Source of the DNA: DATEPR01 sp036273855
Lineage (GTDB): Bacteria; Actinomycetota; Actinomycetes; Mycobacteriales; Pseudonocardiaceae
NCBI GenBank assembly: GCA_036273855.1
Contig: DASUGU010000024.1
Span: 1 to 64,000 of the forward strand
DNA length: 64,000 bases
Direction: 5' to 3'
Part shown: piece after piece, positions 1 to 7,484 of the stretch
Layout: each line of letters starts with the position of its first letter
How positions within the stretch are numbered: the first letter of the stretch is position 1
Made by a program: the position numbers and the translations under genes
Notes under the pieces: generated by a model
Told to the model about the DNA's origin: nothing
Database searches by the model: none
Seen by the model: only the letters and a program-made list of their open reading frames with translations

Positions 1-1
1 C

Positions 2-19
2 CCCAATGGCGCTTCCTTT
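2..19 (+). repeat. Left terminal inverted repeat of the IS4-type element
   Basis: cccaatggcgcttccttt is the exact reverse complement of 1433-1450. The stop codon of the restored transposase frame (18-20) overlaps its inner edge. Confidence 0.92.
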
Positions 20-1407
20 AGCGGCATGGTTGCAGGGTGATCTCGTGATGGACCCGGCAGCTGGCGGGTGCGTCCTTGCGGGCCGGGTAGCGATGTGAGC
101 GCCGTTTGGTCCGGCGAGGGCTGGAACGTCCGGGACGCTCAGGGGTCAACCGGTCCAGGATGTCGCGTGCGAAGTGATCAACAACCCGGTGCAGGGGGGA
201 AAGCCGCCGCGGCCGCCAGGGAACGGCGGGCGGCGTGCAGCGCGCGGGTGAAACTGATCCGCAGCGGCGGTGTGTCCGCGGTCTGGGCTGCGGTGGCCAT
301 GAGGCTGCGCAGAGCCTGATAGACACACAACATCGCCCAGATCTCCTGACGCACCCCTTCCGGGCTGTGGGAACGCAGGATCTGGGTCGAGCCGCCGCGT
401 TGGGTGGTTTTGAGCGCGTCGAACAGGGTCTCGATCTGCCAGCGTTGGTGATACAACCCGGCCAGTTCCGCAGCGGGCGCGGCCTGAGGATCGAACAGGG
501 TCGTGACCAGGCAGAACGCCTCAGTAGCCTGCTCACCCGTGACGGCGTCGGTGGTGGTGACGGTGTAGTGGATGACCCGCATCCGGATATGGATACGGGT
601 TTTACCTCTGCCGCTGGTGAACGAGGACAGGTAGGTGCCATCGGGCAGGACTTGTTCGACGGGCAGGGCGAACTGGTTGGTTTTGACCCGCCATAGCAGT
701 TGTGCTCCGCCCGCGGTGGCCGCGGTCCACATCGGACCACCAGGGAAGTTGCGGTCGGCCAGTACCAGCATGTCCGCGGTCATCGAGGGTGCGAGCGCGC
801 GGGCGAGGTCTTGCTCGCCGGTGGTGTAGCTGCCGAACGCGGCATCGATCAGCGCGCGGGTGCCGCACTCGGCCAACGCGACCAGGCTGACCTGCGGGTA
901 GGCGCCCTGGTGATCGTCTGTGCCGGTAGGGCGGCCGAACTGGGCGGTGTTGTCGTCGCTGGCGGGTATCTCCAGGCTGGTGCCATCCAGGGACACCAGC
1001 CGCAGTCCCCGCCAGCACACCCCGGGTGTGGCCGGGTCACCGACGGGGCCGGCGACCGCACGGAACAGCAGCTCCAGCGGGCCAGGCCCCAACCGTGCCC
1101 GTGCTTTGGTGATCGACCCGGTCGAGGGAACCCGCCAGTCACCCCACCCGATCTTGGTCCAGGCCAGGCCCTCGACCAGATTGCGCAGCACCGTGTCGTA
1201 GCCGTGCCCGGCGAACAGCCACATCGCCAGCGTGAAGTAGACCACCAGCCGGGCTGGCAGTGATCGTTTCCGCAGCTCGCGGGCGTGCGCGTACTCGATC
1301 ACCTCGTCTACCAACGCGGGTGGGAACACTGAGGTCAGCACCCCGATCGAGACCTGGTCGGGTAATCGGGTCTGCATTGTCCGGGTGTCTGGTACTGCGC
1401 CACTCAC
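18..1407 (-). pseudogene. IS4-family transposase, C-terminus frameshifted
   Basis: DDE transposase that would cut and join the ends of the surrounding IS. The first frame runs from 1407 to a stop at 178 (409 residues). It carries an N-terminal IS4 helical domain, DDE aspartates in the SLDGTSLEIP and LADRNFPGG contexts, and the Y-R-E-K signature in LYHQRWQIETLFDALK. The usual basic C-terminal end is missing from this frame. It is found instead in the +1 frame, which reads LHRVVDHFARDILDRL, then an Arg/Lys-rich end, and stops at 18. The two frames join at a run of six G at 194-199. One base fewer gives a continuous protein of about 462 residues, a normal length for the family. A one-base insertion is the simplest explanation. 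A sequencing error or programmed +1 shift are alternatives. Confidence 0.85.
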
Positions 1408-1432
1408 AAGATCAAGTTAGCAGCCCGTCACC

Positions 1433-1450
1433 AAAGGAAGCGCCATTGGG
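1433..1450 (+). repeat. Right terminal inverted repeat of the IS4-type element
   Basis: aaaggaagcgccattggg pairs perfectly with 2-19. It lies 25 bp upstream of the transposase start codon, so the promoter must be in or outside this end. Confidence 0.92.
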
Positions 1451-1806
1451 CCGAGCCCCCAGACCCCCACCGGGCGGGCTTCGCCCCCGGACCCCCAGCT
1501 CCGTGCCCCTCAGATCAGGGCGCCGACTGATGTGGGCAAGGCCCCGGGCCACCTATGACCGAGCTGCCGGCGCACAACGTCGGGGCAGCTGCCGCCGGCT
1601 CAACGGGACCATCAACCAAGCCCCCGGCACAGAGAACGTCCAGAACGGGAGCCGGGCGCTCACCGAAAGCCGCACCCAGAGAGCCGATCCACACCTCTGC
1701 CGCTCCCTCGCCCAGGCCGACTTCCCGACGTAATGACCCTCGAAAAGAGGGAGCAGCCGAGCAAACCCGAACCCCGCCGAGCCCCAGCCACCCCCAAAAA
1801 AGCAAC
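1451..1806. other. Gene-free region with a small repeat motif
   Basis: No convincing gene is seen between the IS4 end and the IclR stop codon. The open frames here have poor codon bias and no family signature. A short hairpin (ccctc/gaggg, 1737-1751) followed by a C/A-rich stretch to about 1781 resembles the motif flanking the palindromic repeats at 46678-46708 and 47093-47133. It may act as a terminator for the IclR gene. Confidence 0.5.
1737..1781 (+). repeat. Dispersed hairpin motif, copy 1
   Basis: A ccctc-gaaaa-gaggg stem-loop is followed by agcagccgagcaaacccgaa. The copy at 47093-47133 has ccctcc-aaaa-ggaggg followed by agcgggcgagccaacccc, and an inverted version is at 46678-46708. The similarity was judged by eye over about 40 bp and is imperfect. 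Confidence 0.5.
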
Positions 1807-2508
1807 CTAGAGCCGAGCCTGAAGCGCCTCAGCAGCCGCCAGAAGATCAGCCGCCCACCGAACCCCAGGCCGACGCCCAATCCGATCCACCGGCCCCGAG
1901 ACGGACACAGCGGCCACCACAGCCCCACCCCCGTCCCGCACCGGAGCGGACACCGAAGCCACCCCGGGCTCCCGCTCAGCGACGCTCTGCGCCCACCCCC
2001 GCCGCCGCACCTCCAACAACGTCCGCTCCCCGAACACCGCGTCCGCGAGAACCGCCCGCTGGGTGGCCGGATCAGCCCATGCCGCCAACACCTTGGCGCC
2101 GGAACCGGCGGTCATCGGCAACCGGGTGCCGACCGGAACGGTGTCCCGCAACCCGGCGGGCGGCTCGGCGGCCAGGATGCAGATCCGCTGCATTCCGTCC
2201 CGGCGATAGAGCTGCACACTCTCCCCGGTGATGTCCCGCAACCGGGGCAGCACGGTGGACGCCGCGTCGAGCAGCGGATCCGTGGCGCCGCCGGCCAACT
2301 CCGCCAGTGCGGCGCCGGGCCGCCACCGGCCGTCCGGGCCGCGGCGCAACAGTCGGTGCACCTCGAGTCCGACCGCCAGTCGGTGTGCCGTGGCCCGGGG
2401 TAGACCGGTGCGGTTGCACAGTTCGGCCAGTCCGCACGGTTCCTTGGCGATCGCCTGCAAGACGGCCACAGCCTTGTCCAGTACGCCGATCCCGCTATGC
2501 TGTCCCAC
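1807..2508 (-). CDS. ndgR: IclR-family transcriptional regulator, NdgR/AreB-like
   Basis: DNA-binding regulator expected to control the divergent leuCD genes. The N-terminal winged helix-turn-helix (residues about 8-65) contains GLAELCNRTGLPRATAHRLA. The remainder is the IclR effector-binding domain, and the length of 233 residues is typical. Divergence from leuCD matches the NdgR (Streptomyces) and AreB (Amycolatopsis) arrangement, where the regulator acts on leucine and other amino-acid pathways. The GTG start at 2508 is supported by the conserved IclR N-terminus. A TAGTAT element on the minus strand ends only 6 bp before the GTG and there is no Shine-Dalgarno sequence, which suggests leaderless transcription. 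The gene symbol rests on context and family knowledge, not on alignment. Confidence 0.85.
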   Translation of the reverse strand: MGQHSGIGVLDKAVAVLQAIAKEPCGLAELCNRTGLPRATAHRLAVGLEVHRLLRRGPDGRWRPGAALAELAGGATDPLLDAASTVLPRLRDITGESVQLYRRDGMQRICILAAEPPAGLRDTVPVGTRLPMTAGSGAKVLAAWADPATQRAVLADAVFGERTLLEVRRRGWAQSVAEREPGVASVSAPVRDGGGAVVAAVSVSGPVDRIGRRPGVRWAADLLAAAEALQARL

Positions 2509-2586
2509 GAGGCGATACTAGCTTCCCGGAATCTGGGAAGTCCAGAAGTCGGCAAAATCCGAATCCGTGCTGTGGGGTGACATCAG
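2509..2586. promoter_or_regulatory. Shared ndgR-leuCD promoter/operator region
   Basis: This 78-bp divergent spacer contains the inverted repeat cttccc (2522-2527) / gggaag (2535-2540). It is placed just upstream of a minus-strand TAGTAT (2513-2518) that would start a leaderless ndgR transcript. An IclR dimer bound there could repress its own gene and govern leuCD. The operator assignment is inference from symmetry and position. Confidence 0.55.
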
Positions 2587-3990
2587 ATGGGCCACACGCT
2601 TGCCGAGAAGGTGTGGAACGACCACGTAGTGCGTCCTGGTGGGGACGCTGAGCCCGACCTGCTCTACATCGACCTGCACCTGGTCCACGAAGTGACCAGC
2701 CCGCAGGCGTTCGACGGGCTGCGGCAGGCAGGCCGACCGGTGCGGCGACCCGATCTCACCGTGGCGACGGAGGATCACAACGTGCCGACCGTCGGCCTCG
2801 ACCAGCCGATCGCCGACCCGGTGTCCAGGACACAGGTGGAAACGCTGCGGCGCAACTGCGCCGAGTTCGGTGTCCGCCTGTTTCCGATGGGTGACACCGA
2901 ACAGGGCATCGTGCACGTCATCGGACCGCAGCTCGGGCTGACCCAGCCGGGCATGACGATCGTCTGCGGTGACAGCCACACGTCCACCCACGGCGCGTTG
3001 GGCGCCATGGCGTTCGGCATCGGCACGTCCGAAGTCGAGCACGTGCTGGCCACGCAGACCCTGCCGCTGCGCCCGTTCCGCACGATGGCGGTCAACGTGG
3101 CGGGCCGGCTGCGGCCCGGTGTCAGCGCGAAGGACATCATTCTGGCGCTGATCGCGAAGATCGGCACCGGTGGCGGGCAGGGCTACGTGCTGGAGTACCG
3201 GGGCGAGGCCATCGAGGCGCTGTCGATGGAAGCCAGGATGACGATCTGCAACATGTCCATCGAGGCGGGCGCGCGGGCCGGCATGATCGCGCCGGACGAC
3301 ACCACCTTCGAATACCTGAAGGGCAGGCCGTACGCGCCGCGGGGTGCCGCGTGGGACGAGGCGGTCGCCGCGTGGCGGGCGCTGCGCACCGACGACGACG
3401 CGACGTTCGACGCCCAGGTGGACCTCGACGCCGCCGCGCTCACCCCGTTCGTCACCTGGGGGACGAATCCGGGACAGGGCCTGCCGCTGTCCGCGTCGGT
3501 GCCCGACCCCAGCCGGATCGGCAACGAGAACGACCGTGTGGCCGCGGAGAACGCGCTGGCCTACATGGGCCTCACAGCGGGCACACCGCTGCGGGAGATC
3601 GCCGTGGACACCGTCTTCCTCGGTTCCTGCACCAACGGCCGCATCGAGGACCTGCGGGCCGCTGCCGGTGTCATCCAGGGCAGGCACGTGGCCGACGGGG
3701 TGCGGATGCTCGTGGTGCCGGGTTCGATGCGGGTCAAGGCACAGGCCGAGGCCGAGGGACTGGACGCCGTGTTCACGGCCGCGGGCGCGGAATGGCGGTC
3801 GGCGGGCTGCTCGATGTGCCTGGGTATGAACGCTGACCAGTTGGCGCCCGGTGAGCGCAGCGCGTCCACGTCGAACCGCAACTTCGAAGGTCGCCAGGGC
3901 AAAGGCGGCCGCACCCATCTGGTGTCGCCGCTGGTCGCGGCGGCGACGGCGGTGCGCGGGACCTTGTCGGCCCCGGAAGACCTGACCTGA
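2587..3990 (+). CDS. leuC: 3-isopropylmalate dehydratase large subunit
   Basis: With LeuD it forms the [4Fe-4S] isopropylmalate isomerase that interconverts 2- and 3-isopropylmalate in leucine synthesis in the cytosol. The protein has 467 residues, the normal family length. The aconitase-type cluster ligands are visible: Cys348 in GSCTNGR, and Cys408 and Cys411 in SAGCSMCLG. The active-site segment CGDSHTSTHGA is also present. ATG 2587 is preceded by GGGGTGA. leuD follows after 25 bp with its own GAGGAG site, so the two form an operon. Confidence 0.97.
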   Translation: MGHTLAEKVWNDHVVRPGGDAEPDLLYIDLHLVHEVTSPQAFDGLRQAGRPVRRPDLTVATEDHNVPTVGLDQPIADPVSRTQVETLRRNCAEFGVRLFPMGDTEQGIVHVIGPQLGLTQPGMTIVCGDSHTSTHGALGAMAFGIGTSEVEHVLATQTLPLRPFRTMAVNVAGRLRPGVSAKDIILALIAKIGTGGGQGYVLEYRGEAIEALSMEARMTICNMSIEAGARAGMIAPDDTTFEYLKGRPYAPRGAAWDEAVAAWRALRTDDDATFDAQVDLDAAALTPFVTWGTNPGQGLPLSASVPDPSRIGNENDRVAAENALAYMGLTAGTPLREIAVDTVFLGSCTNGRIEDLRAAAGVIQGRHVADGVRMLVVPGSMRVKAQAEAEGLDAVFTAAGAEWRSAGCSMCLGMNADQLAPGERSASTSNRNFEGRQGKGGRTHLVSPLVAAATAVRGTLSAPEDLT

Positions 3991-4015
3991 GAACGGCCTG
4001 AGAGGAGCACCGGAC

Positions 4016-4618
4016 ATGGAAGCCTTCACCACCCACACCGGCGTCGGAGTGCCGCTGCGCAGGTCCAACGTGGACACCGATCAGATCATCCCGGCCGTCT
4101 ACCTGAAGCGGGTGAGCCGCTCGGGGTTCGAGGACGGCCTGTTCGCGGCCTGGCGGGCCGACGAGCACTTCATTCTCAACCTGCCGCCCTTCGCCGAGGG
4201 CAGCGTCCTGGTCGCCGGACCGGACTTCGGCACCGGATCCTCGCGTGAGCACGCCGTGTGGGCGCTCATGGACTACGGGTTCCGGGTGGTCGTCTCGGCT
4301 CGGTTCGGCGACATCTTCCGCGGCAACTCGGGCAAAGGCGGCCTCCTGGCGGCACAGTGTGACCAGTCCGACATCGAGCTCTTGTGGAAGCTCCTGGAGA
4401 ACGAGCCCGGCACCGAGGTGACCGTCGATCTGCGGGACAAGACAGTGCGCGCCAAGGACTTCGTCTGTCCCTTCTCGATCGACGACTACACCCGCCGGCG
4501 GCTGCTCGAAGGACTCGACGACATCGGCCTGACCTTGCGAAACGCGGCCGACATCGCCGAGTTCGAGGCTCGACGCCCGTCCTGGAAGCCGGTCGTGGAG
4601 ACCACAGCGGGGAGCTGA
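4016..4618 (+). CDS. leuD: 3-isopropylmalate dehydratase small subunit
   Basis: Swivelling domain subunit of isopropylmalate isomerase. The 200-residue length and the motifs NVDTDQIIPAVYLKR near the N-terminus and GPDFGTGSSREHA in the substrate-binding loop are characteristic. A GAGGAG ribosome site precedes ATG 4016. It is the last gene of the leuCD unit: an 11-bp-stem hairpin lies 5 bp after its stop codon. Confidence 0.97.
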   Translation: MEAFTTHTGVGVPLRRSNVDTDQIIPAVYLKRVSRSGFEDGLFAAWRADEHFILNLPPFAEGSVLVAGPDFGTGSSREHAVWALMDYGFRVVVSARFGDIFRGNSGKGGLLAAQCDQSDIELLWKLLENEPGTEVTVDLRDKTVRAKDFVCPFSIDDYTRRRLLEGLDDIGLTLRNAADIAEFEARRPSWKPVVETTAGS

Positions 4619-4623
4619 TCGAC

Positions 4624-4657
4624 GGCGGGATTCCATGCCTCGGCACGGAATCCCGCC
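4624..4657 (+). terminator. Terminator hairpin after leuD
   Basis: A perfect 11-bp stem, ggcgggattcc (4624-4634) with ggaatcccgcc (4647-4657), and a 12-nt loop. It lacks a U tract, as is common in actinobacteria. It separates leuCD from hup. Confidence 0.8.
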
Positions 4658-4844
4658 ACCCCTTCGGGGGGTCGCCAATCCAGTCCAAACGCCGGCGAAT
4701 CGTCCCTCGGTGGAGGGGAATCTGCCACTCACAACAAAAAATTGGGCGTGGCGCATGGCATTTCGTTGGCTATGGGCTTATCTTGGCGTGCAGTCGGCCC
4801 GAAGGGGGCCGTAGTTGTCAGTGTGGTCTCTGGAGGGACTAACA

Positions 4845-5468
4845 GTGAACAAGGCCCAGCTCATTGAGGCGCTTTCGGAACGCCTTGGCGACAAGAAGAC
4901 CGCGGGTGCCGCGGTCGACGGTCTCGTCGACGTGATCGTGCGTACGGTCAACGGTGGCGAGAAGGTCAACATCACCGGCTTCGGCGTCTTCGAGAAGCGC
5001 GCTCGGGCGGCCCGTACCGCACGCAACCCGCGTACCGGTGAGACGGTGAAGGTCAAGAAGACCAACGTGCCTGCCTTCCGCGCCGGCACGAACTTCAAGG
5101 AGGTCATCAGCGGTGCGAAGAAGCTGCCGCGCGTGACCGCCGCCCGGTCGCGGGCCGCCGCCGCCACCACGGCGAAGGCCGCCGCGACCACCACCCGCAC
5201 CCGTGCGGCCGCGGCCACCACGAGGTCGACCGCCCGCACCACGGCCGCGAAGCCGGCCGCCACGCGCACGCGTGCCGCCGCATCGAAGGCCACGACCACC
5301 AAGGCGGCCCCGAAGGCCACCACCACCAGGGCTACCGCGGCCAAGGCCACCACGGCCAAGACCACGGCACGCAAGCCCGCCACGTCGGCCGCCGCCAAGA
5401 AGGCGGCGCCGAAGGCAACCCCGGCAGCCAGGACCACGGCGGCCAAGCGCACCACACGCAAGAAGTAA
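4845..5468 (+). CDS. hup: HU-type nucleoid protein with long basic Ala/Thr/Arg/Lys tail
   Basis: Histone-like DNA-bending protein that compacts the nucleoid. Residues 1-90 are a canonical HU fold (NKAQLIEALSERLGDKKTA, then NITGFGVFEKR and RNPRTGE, the DNA-clamping arm). Residues about 95-207 are a low-complexity tail of Ala, Thr, Lys and Arg resembling HupB/HupS tails of actinobacteria. GTG 4845 is chosen because GGAGGG lies just upstream and the protein then starts at the conserved MNKAQLIEAL. A longer frame from TTG 4815 has no such support. Position after leuCD is the same as in mycobacteria. It is probably monocistronic, as a hairpin follows. Confidence 0.95.
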   Translation: MNKAQLIEALSERLGDKKTAGAAVDGLVDVIVRTVNGGEKVNITGFGVFEKRARAARTARNPRTGETVKVKKTNVPAFRAGTNFKEVISGAKKLPRVTAARSRAAAATTAKAAATTTRTRAAAATTRSTARTTAAKPAATRTRAAASKATTTKAAPKATTTRATAAKATTAKTTARKPATSAAAKKAAPKATPAARTTAAKRTTRKK

Positions 5469-5504
5469 CAACGGTTCGACCGGTACACCAACAGACCGGC
5501 GACA

Positions 5505-5536
5505 CGGCGGCCCCGCGCACCAGCGCCGGGCCGCCG
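5505..5536 (+). terminator. Terminator hairpin after hup
   Basis: cggcggccc (5505-5513) pairs with gggccgccg (5528-5536), a 9-bp stem with a 14-nt loop, 36 bp downstream of the hup stop codon. Confidence 0.65.
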
Positions 5537-5620
5537 TCGCCGTTCCCGGACACCGAACCACATCCGTCGCATTACCGGGCCGCCGTCGCCGGACCGAGCA
5601 CCATGGGAGAACCTGTCAGC

Positions 5621-6517
5621 ATGCGTATCGGTTTCGCGGTGCCCATGGCCGGACCCTGGGCGACACCGGAGAACCAGCTCGGCGTCGCCGTTCGCGCCGA
5701 GGAACTCGGCTATGAGTCGCTGTGGACCTTGCAGCGAATCCTGAATCCGCCGAATTCGCCGGACACCGCGTATCGCAACGTGCCCGATCCGTTGGTGACC
5801 CTCGCGTATCTGGCCGGGCACACGAGTTCCGCCCGGCTCGGCGTCGCCGTACTGAACGTACCGTTCATTTCGCCGGCACTGCTGGCCAAGCAGACCGCCA
5901 CACTGGACCGGATCTCCCGGGGACGCCTCGATCTCGGGCTAGGCCTCGGTTGGCTGCCCGAGGAATTCGTCGTCTCCGGCGTGACCATGCCCCGCCGGGG
6001 AGCCAGGGCTGAGGAGTTCCTGAACGTCCTGTCCATGTTGTGGACCGGGCGGGTACGCCCGTTCCACGGTGAGTTCTACGAACTGCCCGACGCGTTGGTG
6101 ACACCCACGCCGGTGCAACAGCCGCGGCCGCCGATCCTGCTCGGCGCCGGTGCCGACCCGGCGCTGCGCCGGGTCGGCAGGCTGGCCGACGGCTGGATCA
6201 GTGCCAGTAGGCACGATGCGCGGGATCTCGGGCGGGCCGTCGGTGTGGTGAGGGAGGCCGCCGAGCGCGCCGGCCGGGATCCGGCGGCGCTGCGGTTCGT
6301 CGTCCGGGCCGCGCTGGGTGCCTCCGTGCACGGCCCTGATTCGCCGCTGTACGGCCCGTACGACCGGATCCGGGAGAACGTCGCGGGACTGGCCGATGTG
6401 GGCGTCACCGAGGTGTTCTACGACCCGAACTTCGATCCGGCGATCGTCGCGCCCGACGTGTCGCCCGCCGCCGCGCTGGCGCGGGTCACGGAGATGCTGG
6501 CTGCCCTGGCTCCGTGA
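5621..6517 (+). CDS. LLM-class flavin-dependent oxidoreductase (possibly F420-linked)
   Basis: A TIM-barrel oxidoreductase of the bacterial luciferase-like family, using FMN or F420; the substrate is unknown. The N-terminus MRIGFAVPMAGPW, the segment RISRGRLDLGLGLGWLPEEF and the late GRLADGWI motif are diagnostic. ATG 5621 gives the classic start and has GGGAGA about ten bases upstream. An in-frame ATG at 5603 would add six unconserved residues. F420 use is plausible because cofC lies 3 kb away. The 3' end overlaps the convergent mutT1 gene by 32 bp, so the two transcripts are antisense there. Confidence 0.85.
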   Translation: MRIGFAVPMAGPWATPENQLGVAVRAEELGYESLWTLQRILNPPNSPDTAYRNVPDPLVTLAYLAGHTSSARLGVAVLNVPFISPALLAKQTATLDRISRGRLDLGLGLGWLPEEFVVSGVTMPRRGARAEEFLNVLSMLWTGRVRPFHGEFYELPDALVTPTPVQQPRPPILLGAGADPALRRVGRLADGWISASRHDARDLGRAVGVVREAAERAGRDPAALRFVVRAALGASVHGPDSPLYGPYDRIRENVAGLADVGVTEVFYDPNFDPAIVAPDVSPAAALARVTEMLAALAP

Positions 6518-7454
6518 GCACCGGCTCGGGCAGCGGCGAGGGCAGGTAGTGCGCGGCGAGCAGCCGCAACGGCTTGGTCGCGGTGAACGACAGCACCCAC
6601 ACGCTGGCCTTCTTGCTGTGGATCTGCCCCAGTACCAGGCCGGACCGTTCGGCCAGGGTGCCCAGCACCGCCGGAATCACGCCACCTTGGCTGCAGATCA
6701 CCGGTGTGCCGTCGGCCCGGGCCACCGCGATGAGCCGGCGGACCGTGCCGTCCGGGTCGCGGCCGTAGGAGTCCTCGGTGAGCATCGGCTCGATCGCCAC
6801 GGGCACACCGAGATCGTCGGCCAGGCCGCGCACGGTCTCCACGCAGCGCAGCAGGTCGGCGGCGTGCACGCGCTCCGGGCGGAACAGCGGCAGCAGCATG
6901 CGCAACGCGGCCGCCTGGTGCTCGCCGACCGAACTGAGCGGGCGCTGGTCGTCCGGTCCGGGCCAGGTGGACCGCTTGCCCGCCTTGGCGTGCCGGACCA
7001 CCAGCACGGTCCGGGTGTCCGCGGGCAGCGCGGTGAATCGGGTGAGGATGTCCTGATCCGTCGCATAGGACAACAGTTCCAGCGCGGCGGCCGGGCGCAG
7101 CCAGCGCAACTCGTCCACCTCGCGGTTGGGACGGAACGGACCGCCGTCGGCACGGCCGGCGAAGTACGTCACCGACTTGTGGCCCGGGACCGGCAACGTC
7201 ACCGCATAGCGGACGTCGCCCAGCGGGCGGCCGAGCACCGGCAGGTAACCCGTCTCCTCATGGGTTTCCCGCACCGCACACGCGGCCAGCGTCTCGCCCC
7301 GCTCCAACTTCCCCTTGGGCAGTGACCAGTCGTCCCGGCTCGGCCGGTGCACGACGGCGATCTCGACCTTGCCGGACGTCGGTCGCCGCCACAGCACCGT
7401 GCCGCCGGCCCGCACCGTGATCCGCTGGTCCCCCTCAGCCGTGTGATCGGCCAT
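6486..7454 (-). CDS. mutT1: Nudix hydrolase fused to histidine phosphatase (MutT1-like)
   Basis: Two-domain enzyme of the mycobacterial MutT1 type, expected to sanitise 8-oxo-(d)GTP and hydrolyse diadenosine polyphosphates. The Nudix box spans residues 48-70 (GKLERGET, then REThEETGY with its REXXEE core). A histidine phosphatase domain starts near VVRHAKAGK, where Arg153/His154 or close neighbours form the RH catalytic pair, and continues to the C-terminus. The total of 322 residues fits MutT1. ATG 7454 lies 30 bp after the ppk stop on the same strand, so ppk-mutT1 is an operon, as in M. tuberculosis (Rv2984-Rv2985). Its 3' end runs 32 bp into the LLM gene. Confidence 0.92.
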   Translation of the reverse strand: MADHTAEGDQRITVRAGGTVLWRRPTSGKVEIAVVHRPSRDDWSLPKGKLERGETLAACAVRETHEETGYLPVLGRPLGDVRYAVTLPVPGHKSVTYFAGRADGGPFRPNREVDELRWLRPAAALELLSYATDQDILTRFTALPADTRTVLVVRHAKAGKRSTWPGPDDQRPLSSVGEHQAAALRMLLPLFRPERVHAADLLRCVETVRGLADDLGVPVAIEPMLTEDSYGRDPDGTVRRLIAVARADGTPVICSQGGVIPAVLGTLAERSGLVLGQIHSKKASVWVLSFTATKPLRLLAAHYLPSPLPEPVLTEPGQPASP

Positions 7455-7484
7455 GCGCCTCGAACATTCCCCGGTCGTCGCCTG

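Larger units (their letters stand above)
2..1450 (-). mobile_element. IS4-family insertion sequence, about 1.45 kb
   Basis: The element is bounded by perfect 18-bp terminal inverted repeats at 2-19 and 1433-1450 and contains one transposase reading frame on the minus strand. The ends are well defined, but the left flank lies outside the window, so a target duplication cannot be tested. The transposase has the IS4-type YREK signature, giving the family call. The element sits between whatever lies left of the window and the 3' side of the IclR gene. Because the transposase frame is broken, this copy is probably immobile unless complemented in trans. Confidence 0.9.

Noticed and set aside
178..210. 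Programmed +1 frameshift in the IS4 transposase
   Set aside because: IS4 elements usually use a single frame, and a one-base G-tract change explains the data more simply. Kept as a check, not as a claim.
1555..2403. Long plus-strand open frame over the IclR gene
   Set aside because: It is antisense to a clear IclR gene, is Pro/Arg-rich, and shows no start context or family signature.
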